Under the pieces are notes generated by a model. It worked only from the letters and a program-made list of their open reading frames with translations. It made no database searches and was not told the DNA's origin. Of a stretch of 64,000 nucleotides of DNA, positions 16,749-24,078 are shown piece by piece. Origin of the DNA: Flavobacterium sp. Root901 (lineage in GTDB: Bacteria; Bacteroidota; Bacteroidia; Flavobacteriales; Flavobacteriaceae); NCBI RefSeq assembly GCF_001429765.1, contig NZ_LMJB01000001.1, positions 477,268-541,267 of the forward strand, given 5' to 3'. Position 1 is the first letter of the stretch. Each line of letters opens with the position of its first letter. The translations under genes were made by a program, and so were the position numbers.

Positions 16749-16798
16749 GTGCTTCTGAGTTCTACCTAAAAGAGTTTTGAAGTAAGAAACACTTGACC
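16749..16798 (-). promoter_or_regulatory. RNA box 1 and its pairing partner
   Basis: Box 16779-16798 reads GGUCAA, GUGUUUC, UUACUUC on the minus-strand RNA. GUGUUUCU can pair with AGAAGCAC (16749-16756) over eight positions with one G-U. It lies in the leader of the RING/TerD gene. Confidence 0.6.
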
Positions 16799-16816
16799 TG
16801 AAATTGGAGTGTAATG

Positions 16817-16878
16817 AATTAGCTGTTTCAAAGTGACTGTTTGGTGGGTTTTCCCCAAGAAGTAAGCTAATTTTGACC
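16817..16878 (-). promoter_or_regulatory. RNA box 2 and its pairing partner
   Basis: Box 16859-16878: GGUCAA, AAUUAGC, UUACUUC. AAUUAGCU pairs perfectly with AGCUAAUU (16817-16824). The 40-nt loop can itself form a hairpin (UUGG.GG/CC.CCAA). Confidence 0.62.
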
Positions 16879-16904
16879 CTCGTTTTTTTTTAGTAATGAT
16901 GATT

Positions 16905-16964
16905 TTAAAACTTGCTGGACTCAAACCAGAAAAACCAATTTCTAGAAGTAAGTTTTAATTGACC
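16905..16964 (-). promoter_or_regulatory. RNA box 3 and its pairing partner, enclosing a T-arm-like hairpin
   Basis: Box 16945-16964: GGUCAA, UUAAAAC, UUACUUC. UUAAAACUU pairs perfectly over nine positions with AAGUUUUAA (16905-16913). Between them CUGG-UUUGAGU-CCAG resembles a tRNA T-arm. It begins eight bases after the end of tRNA-like RNA A. Confidence 0.62.
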
Positions 16965-16972
16965 AATACTAG

Positions 16973-17097
16973 TAAAGCAGATGGGATTTGAACCCATAAC
17001 CCCAGGATCCCTGATTGAAGTAAGTTTAGATTGACCTCCAATAAGATAATTTCGAAACTAATATGTCCTGTGCTCTATCCGTTTGAGCTACTGCTTC
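16973..17097 (-). ncRNA. tRNA-like RNA A, anticodon loop with a 51-nt insertion
   Basis: Acceptor GAAGCAG/CTGCTTT, D-arm GCTC/GAGC, T-arm ATGGG/CCCAT with loop TTCAAAT, anticodon stem CAGGA/TCCTG, discriminator A. All parts of a cloverleaf are present, but the anticodon loop is 58 nt instead of 7. The insertion holds box 4 (17017-17036; N7 UCUAAAC), whose N7 plus one base matches AGUUUCGA (17052-17059) at 7 of 8 positions. No normal anticodon can be read. Tandem with RNA B in the same orientation. It may be a pre-tRNA with an intron, a decoy, or a sensor RNA. Confidence 0.65.
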
Positions 17098-17099
17098 AG

Positions 17100-17170
17100 A
17101 TTTTAATAAAGAGATAATCGGATAAGTGTGTACGTGGAAAGTGTTTTCGAAGTAACTTAAACTTGACCTG
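17100..17170 (-). promoter_or_regulatory. leader of tRNA-like RNA A with box 5
   Basis: Box 17149-17168 (GGUCAA, GUUUAAG, UUACUUC) inside a block shared with unit B: GTTACTTCGAAAACACTTTCC and then GTACACACTT. A weak partner (7 of 8 with two G-U) lies at 17100-17107, next to the RNA A 5' end. Confidence 0.55.
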
Positions 17171-17218
17171 CTTTATTTAATTTTTATTTCTATGAACGTT
17201 TTGTTTTTATTTCTTGAA

Positions 17219-17257
17219 CAAAGGTTTTAAAAGTACTGCGCGGTTATTTTGCGTAGT
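17219..17257 (-). promoter_or_regulatory. promoter of tRNA-like unit A with operator O3
   Basis: -7-like AACCTTTG (17219-17226), 8-bp gap, operator 17235-17257 (ACTGCGCGG, TTATT, TTGCGTAGT). The likely start near 17213 puts box 5 about 45 nt into the RNA. Confidence 0.65.
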
Positions 17258-17275
17258 AAAAATTTATTCAAATTG

Positions 17276-17391
17276 TGGAGCAGACGGGATTCGAACCCGC
17301 GACCTGGACGTTAAAAGCGTGAGAAGTAAATTCTGATTGACCTCTTAGGATAATTTCAAAATTACCTGCTCTACCACTGAGCTACTGCCCC
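17276..17391 (-). ncRNA. tRNA-like RNA B, interrupted anticodon arm
   Basis: Acceptor GGGGCAG/CTGCTCC, D-arm GCTC/GAGC, variable AGGTC, T-arm GCGGG/CCCGT with loop TTCGAAT, discriminator A. The anticodon arm is replaced by about 60 nt. This contains a hairpin with loop TTGA, box 6 (17323-17342; N7 UCAGAAU) and a lysine-like loop CTTTTAA flanked by ACG/CGT. UCAGAAUU pairs over eight positions (one G-U) with AAUUUUGA (17356-17363). RNAs A and B share TTTyGAAATTATCyTA and the box, so the insertions are related. Confidence 0.65.
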
Positions 17392-17397
17392 AATTAT

Positions 17398-17471
17398 AAT
17401 TTGAGTTTAAAAGGTAATGGTGAAAGTGTGTACATTGGAAAGTGTTTTCGAAGTAACTCAAACTTGACCTG
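17398..17471 (-). promoter_or_regulatory. leader of tRNA-like RNA B with box 7
   Basis: Box 17450-17469 (GGUCAA, GUUUGAG, UUACUUC). AGUUUGAGUU pairs with AACUCAAAUU over ten positions with one G-U; the partner ends six bases before the RNA B 5' end (17398-17407). The leader block is shared with unit A. Confidence 0.62.
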
Positions 17472-17520
17472 TTTAAAACTCAATTTCTATTTATATGAAC
17501 GTATTGCTTTATTTCCTGAA

Positions 17521-17580
17521 CAAAGATTTCAAAACCACTACGCAATTATTTTGCGCAGTAAAATTTAATTTTTATTTTTG
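17521..17580. promoter_or_regulatory. divergent promoters around operator O4
   Basis: Operator 17537-17559 (ACTACGCAA, TTATT, TTGCGCAGT). Leftward: AATCTTTG at 17521-17528, 8 bp away, for tRNA-like unit B. Rightward: TATTTTTG at 17573-17580, 13 bp away, for the HD phosphohydrolase gene. Confidence 0.7.
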
Positions 17581-17594
17581 AGTAAACTTCACTT

Positions 17595-18212
17595 ATGAAT
17601 CTACAGGAAAAGTATTCAGAACTCCTAGCTAAAACCGGATTTAATTCTAATGAAATCAATACTTTATGGTTTAATTTAGAAAAACAATATTCGGGTAAAT
17701 CAAGGTATTATCATAATCTAAAACATTTGCAAGAAATGATCGAATTATCTGATCAATACAAAAATTACCTTCAAAAACCAGATGAAATTCTATTTAGTAT
17801 TTTTTACCATGACATTATATATAAGGTAACCCGAAAAGATAATGAACTTAAAAGTGCTGAGTTTGCAGTAAAGATTTTAAATCAAAATTCGATTCTTGAT
17901 AAAGATTTCATTTTTGAAGCGATTTGCGCCACACAATTGCATCAGCATGATAAAATTGAAGATATTAACTGGCTTATCGATTTTGATTTGAAAATCCTTT
18001 CTAAAGACTGGGAAGATTATAAAATCTATTTTGAACAAATTAGAAAGGAATATCGCCTTTATCCTGAGTTGCTTTACAAACCCGGACGCGCCAAAGCTTT
18101 GAAACATTTTCTGGAGAATGAATTTATTTTTCAAACAAAAGAGTTTAGAGTTTTGTATGAAGACAAAGCGAGAGCAAATATTAACAAAGAGATTTCTTTA
18201 TTAACAACATAA
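17595..18212 (+). CDS. HD-superfamily phosphohydrolase (COG4339-like)
   Basis: 205 residues. Metal-binding pattern of the predicted HD phosphohydrolase group: YHNLKHL (first His), FYHDIIY (the His-Asp pair), LHQHD, and LIDFDLKILS (late Asp). A helical C-terminus with RKEY, KPGRAKAL and IFQTKEF is also typical. These enzymes hydrolyse phosphomonoesters or diesters of unknown nature. It is divergent from tRNA-like unit B and shares operator O4, so it probably belongs to the same regulon. An action on nucleotide or RNA ends would fit but is inferred. Confidence 0.8.
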   Translation: MNLQEKYSELLAKTGFNSNEINTLWFNLEKQYSGKSRYYHNLKHLQEMIELSDQYKNYLQKPDEILFSIFYHDIIYKVTRKDNELKSAEFAVKILNQNSILDKDFIFEAICATQLHQHDKIEDINWLIDFDLKILSKDWEDYKIYFEQIRKEYRLYPELLYKPGRAKALKHFLENEFIFQTKEFRVLYEDKARANINKEISLLTT

Positions 18213-18300
18213 CACGTGAGGAATTGAGGCAGTATCCTTTTGTGAAGTGAAACAAAAGATATAGCCGAAAGCCGGCCACGGAGGGACAAGTCCAAAGATT
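18213..18300. repeat. dispersed hairpin-type repeat, copy 1
   Basis: ATCCTTTTGTG, a loop, then AAAGATATAGC and GCCGAAAGCCGGCC. The same order appears in reverse complement at 59700-59875. No ORF. Confidence 0.5.
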
Positions 18301-18326
18301 ATTATTCAAAAGACTTAATAAAAAGA

Positions 18327-18364
18327 AAAATCCCTAATGTTCAGAACAGCATTAAGGATTTTGA
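18327..18364. terminator. bidirectional terminator between convergent genes
   Basis: Stem AAAATCCCTAATG/CATTAAGGATTTT (one bulge) with A/T runs on both sides, between the HD gene and the PorP/SprF gene. Confidence 0.65.
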
Positions 18365-18366
18365 GT

Positions 18367-19371
18367 TTAATTTCTTCCTTCGTAATTCGGACAACCGAAG
18401 CATTTTCTGTCGAGATTGAACTGATAAGTCAGAAGAAGTTCATAAACACCTCCGGTTTTTCCGATGCCGGAAGTATTTATATCGTATGACATTCCTAATC
18501 TAAGATGTTCGTACTGCAATCCGGTAAAAAGATTTACGGAAGTCAGCAAGGCACCATTGGCTCCATTTTTAGATGGATTTGTAACAGCAGTTGCACCAAA
18601 GAACATTTTCTGAAATAATATTGAACTCCCTATATCAAGTCTGTTGTAGCGGCCTTGCTGCATATAATTGGTCGTTACAAACATTTTTGTTTCGTACGGA
18701 AAAAGCTGCACATCAATATAATCTGCCAAAAGAAATTCATATCCTGCACTTAGGGACATGAAAGTATCTAATGGAACATTTCCATCGCTGCTGAAGGAAA
18801 TATTTGGCTTGTTAAGGTGTTTCATCGATAAACCGATCCAAAGATCATCGGTATTAAAAACCATTCCGGCAGAAAAATCAAAAAATGTCATTTTTTCGTT
18901 TCGGATCAACGGATCTATTGAACTGTTGTTTACGACTCCGGTTCTGATATTAATCTGATCTTCTAGCAATAAATTTTGAAATGCAAAAGATTTTAATCCA
19001 AAACCGGCTTCTATTCCGGGTCTGAAATCCCAATCGTCGTTTATCCTTACTTTGTAAGCATAATTTCCGTTGACTTGCGTGTAATTATACTTCGTTAAAT
19101 TCTCTCTTTGATTTAGAATACTTAATCCGAAACCACTATTCAGGCTTTCGTTCCAAGTGTTTATAAAAGCATAATCGGTATCGATTCTCAAATCAAGATC
19201 AGGCCACTGTTCGCGATGAACAACACCAGCATAAGTTGTTTCCATAAAGCCAGAAAAACCGGGGTTTAAGGTTTCGGGAATCAGGAAATATTGTGTAAAA
19301 ACCGGGTCTTGTGCCCTTACATTAGAATAAAAACAACATATAATAATTATGATAAGTACTTTTAATTTCAT
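18367..19371 (-). CDS. PorP/SprF family type IX secretion-associated membrane protein
   Basis: 334 residues with a signal peptide (MKLKVLIIIIICCFYSNVRA, cut before QDPVFTQYF). QDPVFTQY, LNPGFSG and the alternating beta pattern with GGVYELLLTYQF at the end are typical of PorP/SprF outer-membrane proteins. SprF in F. johnsoniae is needed to secrete and attach the adhesin SprB through the type IX system. Here the gene starts 18 bp after the stop of a large adhesin, the same adhesin-then-sprF order, so it most likely serves that protein. The C-terminal CFGC pair is unusual for a barrel end. Confidence 0.88.
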   Translation of the reverse strand: MKLKVLIIIIICCFYSNVRAQDPVFTQYFLIPETLNPGFSGFMETTYAGVVHREQWPDLDLRIDTDYAFINTWNESLNSGFGLSILNQRENLTKYNYTQVNGNYAYKVRINDDWDFRPGIEAGFGLKSFAFQNLLLEDQINIRTGVVNNSSIDPLIRNEKMTFFDFSAGMVFNTDDLWIGLSMKHLNKPNISFSSDGNVPLDTFMSLSAGYEFLLADYIDVQLFPYETKMFVTTNYMQQGRYNRLDIGSSILFQKMFFGATAVTNPSKNGANGALLTSVNLFTGLQYEHLRLGMSYDINTSGIGKTGGVYELLLTYQFNLDRKCFGCPNYEGRN

Positions 19372-19389
19372 TTTGTTAATCTGTTGCTT

Positions 19390-22300
19390 TTATTTAATTA
19401 ATGTAAATGCTCCTTTTTCGGTTACGGTATGTTTATAGAAAGTTTTAGCAGTGATTTTAAAGTAATAATTACCATTTTCTGCTAATAAATCTTTTACTTT
19501 TCCGTTCCATCCGCTGATGTTCGTTCCGGTTTCAGAATAAACCATACCTCCCCATGTATCAAAAACTTCTAATGTTATATCATCTAAACCAAGAAACTGA
19601 GGTGCAAAAGTATCATTGAAACCGTCATTGTTTGGAGTAAAGGCATTTGGCATAATTAGACTGTACCCTTTTTCTACCTTTATTGTTGTTTTATAAACAT
19701 ATTGACATCCAAAAGGATAAGTTACAGTTTGTGTAACAGTGTAAGTCCCTACCCTTGTGTAAATATGTTGTGGATTTACTTCGTCTGAAAAATTACCATC
19801 TCCAAAATCCCAGGAAGTGAGTGTAAAATCTCCAGTTGCTAAATTGGTAAATGAAATCGGATCATAGATAGAATACAAATCATAAACATCTTTTCCGTAA
19901 GAAGTTGTAGTGAAGTTGGGTATCCCCAAAACAGGTGTACTTACATTGTACGGAACCTCTGCTTTACAGCCAAAACTGTCAGTCACGGTAAAAATTACTA
20001 GACCGTTGTTTACTGTATTCATGATTTCGCCATTAGCGCCACTGACATCTCCGTCTGACCAATGCAGTGTGTATGGCGGTATACCACCTTTTACATGTCC
20101 GATAAATGTTTGTTTTACAGATTTTGTATCACAATTAAAATCTGTCACAACCTCTATAGTTGGTGTTAATTGTTCGAATCTGATAATTTTCCACGAAGCC
20201 GACTTTGTGCAATTGTTAGCATCGGTTACTTTTACAGTATAATTTCCCGGAATAAGATTTGCTAAGTCTTCAGTCGAAGCTCCATTTGACCATGAATAGG
20301 TAAACGGTGGTGTTCCGCCTGTTACAACTAAATTTATGGCACCTGTATCGGCTGTAGCACAACTTAATGGATTTGTTACATCCGCATTTAATTCTAACAA
20401 AGGTGGTTCAACAATTAAGAATTCTTTTTTAATTTCGCATCCCTTTGCATCGGTAATTTTGACTTTGTAAGTTCCTTCTGCAAGATTATTTCTTTCGATT
20501 CCTGCTGTGGCATCGTCTTCCCAAACTAAAACTACAGGTTTTTGACCTCCAACAAGATTTAATCGGATATGAGCATCTTTTTCTCCAAAACACGAAATTT
20601 GTTTTACATCGGGATTTATTGTAAATACCGGTGCATTATCAATAATAATTGGAAACTCTCTTGTACAGCTTAATGCATCTTTAATTGTAATAATATAAGT
20701 TCCTGCAGATAAATTATTCTGTATATGACCTGTACCCAGATTACTCCAATTTACAATATATGGTTCACCTGTTGTAAAGGGAATTCCTCCGATAATTTTA
20801 TTGATAGTTATAGACGCATCTGAATAATTATAGCAGGCAATTTCTGTTTTGGTATAATCTAATTTTATTTCATCATTTTGAAGTAACGTGACCTGCAGAT
20901 TATCAGTACAACCTGAATTATCTGTAACCGTCAGATTATAAACTCCGGCTGCGACATTGGTCAGGTCTTTTTGATAACTTGAATATCCGTTTGGACCTGT
21001 CCAGTAATAATTATAATTGAAAACACCCGGACTTACTTCTGCAGCTCTTCCTCCTGTTACATCAACATAAATTTCTCCGGTGTAAGCTCCATAACAAAGG
21101 ATATCGACCTGACTTTTAAGGCTGACTTTTAATAATGGCGGTTCTACAATTGTATATTTTCCGTTTAAAACATTACAATTATTAAGTTCCGTAACGGTTA
21201 CTTCATAATCACCAAGCCCCAAATTGTTGATTGTTCCTGTATTGGCCGTATATGGATTTCCATTTTTTGTCCACACGTACGTGTAAGGTTGTGTTCCTCC
21301 CGTTACAGACAAATTGATGTATCCGTCATTTTTACCAAAACAGGTTATGTCATTTTTATATCCGCTGAATTGAAATAAACCTGGTTCTTCTACATAAAAG
21401 CTTCTGGTAAAAGGACAATTACCGTTATCTGTTATGGTCAAATAATAATATCCGGCTTTTAAATTCGAGATATTCTGATCTGTACTTGTAAATCCGTTAG
21501 GACCAGTCCATGCGAATGTGTAAGGTTTTCCGGTTGCAAATGGGATTCCGCCCGTAACATTTAGATTTATCGCTCCGTCATTAGCACCATTACACGTAAT
21601 TTTTTTGATCGTTTCTCCTGCATTAATTAATGGATCTACGGTAACTGTAATTGTAAAATCAGGTCCCGGACAAGCTTTTGATATTGGAGAAATTGTATAC
21701 GTTACTGTAGCCGGACTCGAAGTAGTATTTGTTAATGTCTGAGAAATGCCCGTTGTAGGTGAAGATTGGCCATAAGCACCGGTCACAGCTCCAGGAGGTG
21801 AAATTACAGGATTTGACCACACAAACGTAGTTCCGGCCGGTACGTTGTCAACTCCATTAGAAACTGGCGTAAACTGAAAGCTGTTTCCACTACATATCTT
21901 AAATGTTTTTGCTGCTATAACTGGTGAAAGCACCATATCAACAGAAAAATTCCTTGATACGCTGGTTGTTCCACAACTATTTGTTACACTAAAAGTGGCT
22001 GTATAATTTCCGGTTTTGGTATAATTGATCGATCCCGGATTCAGCGATGTAGATGTTGAAGGCGTACCTCCTGGAAAATTCCATAAATAACTTATTTCAG
22101 AACTTGGGGAACAAGTTTCTACAACAGTTCCCACAGGCCTAATTGTTGCCGATTTACAAAAATCAGAAATAGGATCTAATTTAATTACTGGTTTCTTTTT
22201 TACCTCTATAGATCTTGAAGTGTATTGGTATATACCACATGAATTGTAGGTTCTAAGTCGTAATTCATAAGTTCCCGGATTGCTAAAATTAATAACAGGA

Positions 22301-23754
22301 TCTTTTGCGTATTGCCCATTTACGAAATAGTATTGTCCCGTACCTTTTCCGCAAAATCCTTCATAATAACCCAAAACTTCCCAATAGTAACTTTCTGCAG
22401 CACAGCCTTTACTTGTATCTGTTGTATTGGTTATCTGAACATTTTCTGAAGCACAGGCTTTTGCATACGTAAAACTCGGCTGCAATATTGGTTCTACACA
22501 AATTGTTTGTGTGGCAGTATTTCCGATTCCACAAGGTGTTTGTGCAGATAATTTGATGGTGTAAGTTCCCGGCTTTGTGTAAGCATGATAAGGGTTTACA
22601 TCTCTAGAAACCGGTGTACCATCTCCAAAATCCCAAGTATACACATTGTATGTACTACAGTCATTAGTATAACCTGCCTGTGTGGTATTATTTAAAAGTA
22701 CTCCTGTATTAACACACGCAATAGAATTTACATAAAAACTTACAACTGGTACATCCAGAATAATAATTGGACCCGCCGTAAGATAAGTAGTTCCGCAAGA
22801 AGTTGTGATAGTTAGAGAAACAGTATTTCCCGAAGGACAGTTAAACCTTGTAAATTTATGCGGAATCGGATAATTTTGAGATGCTTCCGGATTAAGACTA
22901 TTATAATAAATCGAACTCTCCAATTGAGCTTGTGTAAAATTCAAAATAGTTCCATCGCCATAATTAACCTGATAATTAGTATCTGAAGGATTAAGAGCCC
23001 AAGAACCAATTGCAAAATCCATCGGGGCAACCGGAGTACAAAAATTGGTTGTGTTACCCGGAGCTATCAATGCACCAATCGGGTTATTAGAATTTTTTAC
23101 AACATAAGTAACCGAATTACTGCAGGTCCCATTTCCTAAAGCTGTTACAACCATATTAAAAGATCCCAATTTCATGTAAGTATGAGATCTCGGGAAAGTC
23201 ACATTGGATTCTACATTACCATCCCCCCAATCAATGCTGTAAGATGAAATACAAGCTATCGATGCAGAACTGTTTCCAACGTTTATTGTATATTTTAAAT
23301 CCGAATTATTATCTCCGCATTTTTCAAAAGGAGCGCTGGATCCCGCAGGAGCATTAAGGTTTACAAACTTTAAATCTGGTTTTTGCTTTACTGAGACATT
23401 CTTTGTTATAGAATTTATTTCCCCATTGGCATCAGTAACAGTTAGCTTCACACTAAAATTTTGCGAACCACATCCCAAAGCATTAAAGTCATGACTAGGA
23501 TTAATAGCGGTAGAAGTTGTCCCGTCTCCAAAACTCCATAAATATTTAAAAGGACCTGCCCCACTTACTACTGATGTAAATGTAACCGGAGTTCCAGAAC
23601 AAGCGCCATCATTTGTAAAATTAAAATTGACTGTTGGTGGTGCCACTACATCTTTATAAGGTTTGTTGATACTATTTTCTTCGACATTAAGCCCGAAACC
23701 AGCAGTCGTTATTAATAAAAGAAAATATAGTGGCAAGAAGTAAAGTTTCCCCAT
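19390..23754 (-). CDS. large PKD/SprB-repeat surface protein with type B T9SS C-terminal domain
   Basis: 1454 residues. A signal peptide or anchor (FLPLYFLLLITTAGFG) is followed by several PKD domains (YLWSFGDGTTS, YTWDFGDGTPV), then about six SprB-type repeats of 80-90 residues (pattern TCNGANDGAINLNVTGG, TCFGKNDGYINLSVTGG). A last PKD domain (SWDFGDGNFSD) precedes the gliding-motility-associated C-terminal domain (AFTPNNDGFNDTF, FDTWGGMVY, NGNYYFKI). It should be exported by the type IX system and stay on the cell surface as an adhesin. Much smaller than SprB itself. Paired with the SprF-like gene downstream. Confidence 0.9.
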   Translation of the reverse strand: MGKLYFLPLYFLLLITTAGFGLNVEENSINKPYKDVVAPPTVNFNFTNDGACSGTPVTFTSVVSGAGPFKYLWSFGDGTTSTAINPSHDFNALGCGSQNFSVKLTVTDANGEINSITKNVSVKQKPDLKFVNLNAPAGSSAPFEKCGDNNSDLKYTINVGNSSASIACISSYSIDWGDGNVESNVTFPRSHTYMKLGSFNMVVTALGNGTCSNSVTYVVKNSNNPIGALIAPGNTTNFCTPVAPMDFAIGSWALNPSDTNYQVNYGDGTILNFTQAQLESSIYYNSLNPEASQNYPIPHKFTRFNCPSGNTVSLTITTSCGTTYLTAGPIIILDVPVVSFYVNSIACVNTGVLLNNTTQAGYTNDCSTYNVYTWDFGDGTPVSRDVNPYHAYTKPGTYTIKLSAQTPCGIGNTATQTICVEPILQPSFTYAKACASENVQITNTTDTSKGCAAESYYWEVLGYYEGFCGKGTGQYYFVNGQYAKDPVINFSNPGTYELRLRTYNSCGIYQYTSRSIEVKKKPVIKLDPISDFCKSATIRPVGTVVETCSPSSEISYLWNFPGGTPSTSTSLNPGSINYTKTGNYTATFSVTNSCGTTSVSRNFSVDMVLSPVIAAKTFKICSGNSFQFTPVSNGVDNVPAGTTFVWSNPVISPPGAVTGAYGQSSPTTGISQTLTNTTSSPATVTYTISPISKACPGPDFTITVTVDPLINAGETIKKITCNGANDGAINLNVTGGIPFATGKPYTFAWTGPNGFTSTDQNISNLKAGYYYLTITDNGNCPFTRSFYVEEPGLFQFSGYKNDITCFGKNDGYINLSVTGGTQPYTYVWTKNGNPYTANTGTINNLGLGDYEVTVTELNNCNVLNGKYTIVEPPLLKVSLKSQVDILCYGAYTGEIYVDVTGGRAAEVSPGVFNYNYYWTGPNGYSSYQKDLTNVAAGVYNLTVTDNSGCTDNLQVTLLQNDEIKLDYTKTEIACYNYSDASITINKIIGGIPFTTGEPYIVNWSNLGTGHIQNNLSAGTYIITIKDALSCTREFPIIIDNAPVFTINPDVKQISCFGEKDAHIRLNLVGGQKPVVLVWEDDATAGIERNNLAEGTYKVKITDAKGCEIKKEFLIVEPPLLELNADVTNPLSCATADTGAINLVVTGGTPPFTYSWSNGASTEDLANLIPGNYTVKVTDANNCTKSASWKIIRFEQLTPTIEVVTDFNCDTKSVKQTFIGHVKGGIPPYTLHWSDGDVSGANGEIMNTVNNGLVIFTVTDSFGCKAEVPYNVSTPVLGIPNFTTTSYGKDVYDLYSIYDPISFTNLATGDFTLTSWDFGDGNFSDEVNPQHIYTRVGTYTVTQTVTYPFGCQYVYKTTIKVEKGYSLIMPNAFTPNNDGFNDTFAPQFLGLDDITLEVFDTWGGMVYSETGTNISGWNGKVKDLLAENGNYYFKITAKTFYKHTVTEKGAFTLIK

Positions 23755-23776
23755 ATGGCATTTTTTAATTTGGCAC

Positions 23777-23784
23777 CAAAAGTA
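23777..23784 (-). promoter_or_regulatory. -7 element of the adhesin operon
   Basis: TACTTTTG on the minus strand, 23 bp before the adhesin ATG; matches TAnnTTTG. Confidence 0.5.
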
Positions 23785-23943
23785 TATTTTTTTTTAATCA
23801 AAGAAAGATTATAAATAATATTTTTTCATCTTAAAACAAGTTATTTAAAAATATAATTCGATTAAGTGTTAAATAATTAGTTATTAAACAATTACAAACT
23901 GAAATTTTCTTCATAGCGAGCTTTCAAAAAACAATTGATAATT

Positions 23944-23966
23944 AGTGCGCAATTATTTTGCGTAGT
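23944..23966. promoter_or_regulatory. operator O5 upstream of the WYL regulator
   Basis: AGTGCGCAA, TTATT, TTGCGTAGT: the fifth copy of the 23-bp near-palindrome, 112 bp before the WYL gene. Unlike O1-O4 it has no good TAnnTTTG element at the 8-bp distance. Nothing else is recognisable in 23785-24078. Confidence 0.65.
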
Positions 23967-24078
23967 TTTATTAAAAGTTTAATTTTAGATTCATGATAAT
24001 GAGGTTACAAAAGACATTTTCAAATTAAATTAGGGAGAAATATTTACTCTATTTCTTCAGGTATCTAAAAACATAACC

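Noticed and set aside
16973..17391. tRNA insertions as group I or group II introns
   Set aside because: Insertions of 50-60 nt are far too short for either ribozyme core, and no intron-encoded ORF exists.
16779..17469. Box array as a CRISPR array
   Set aside because: Distances between boxes are 72-174 bp and irregular, parts of tRNA-like genes lie between them, and no cas genes are present.
1..18212. The whole island as a prophage
   Set aside because: Phage-like Pnkp, Rnl1-type ligase and tRNAs are present, but no integrase, capsid, tail, terminase or lysis genes.
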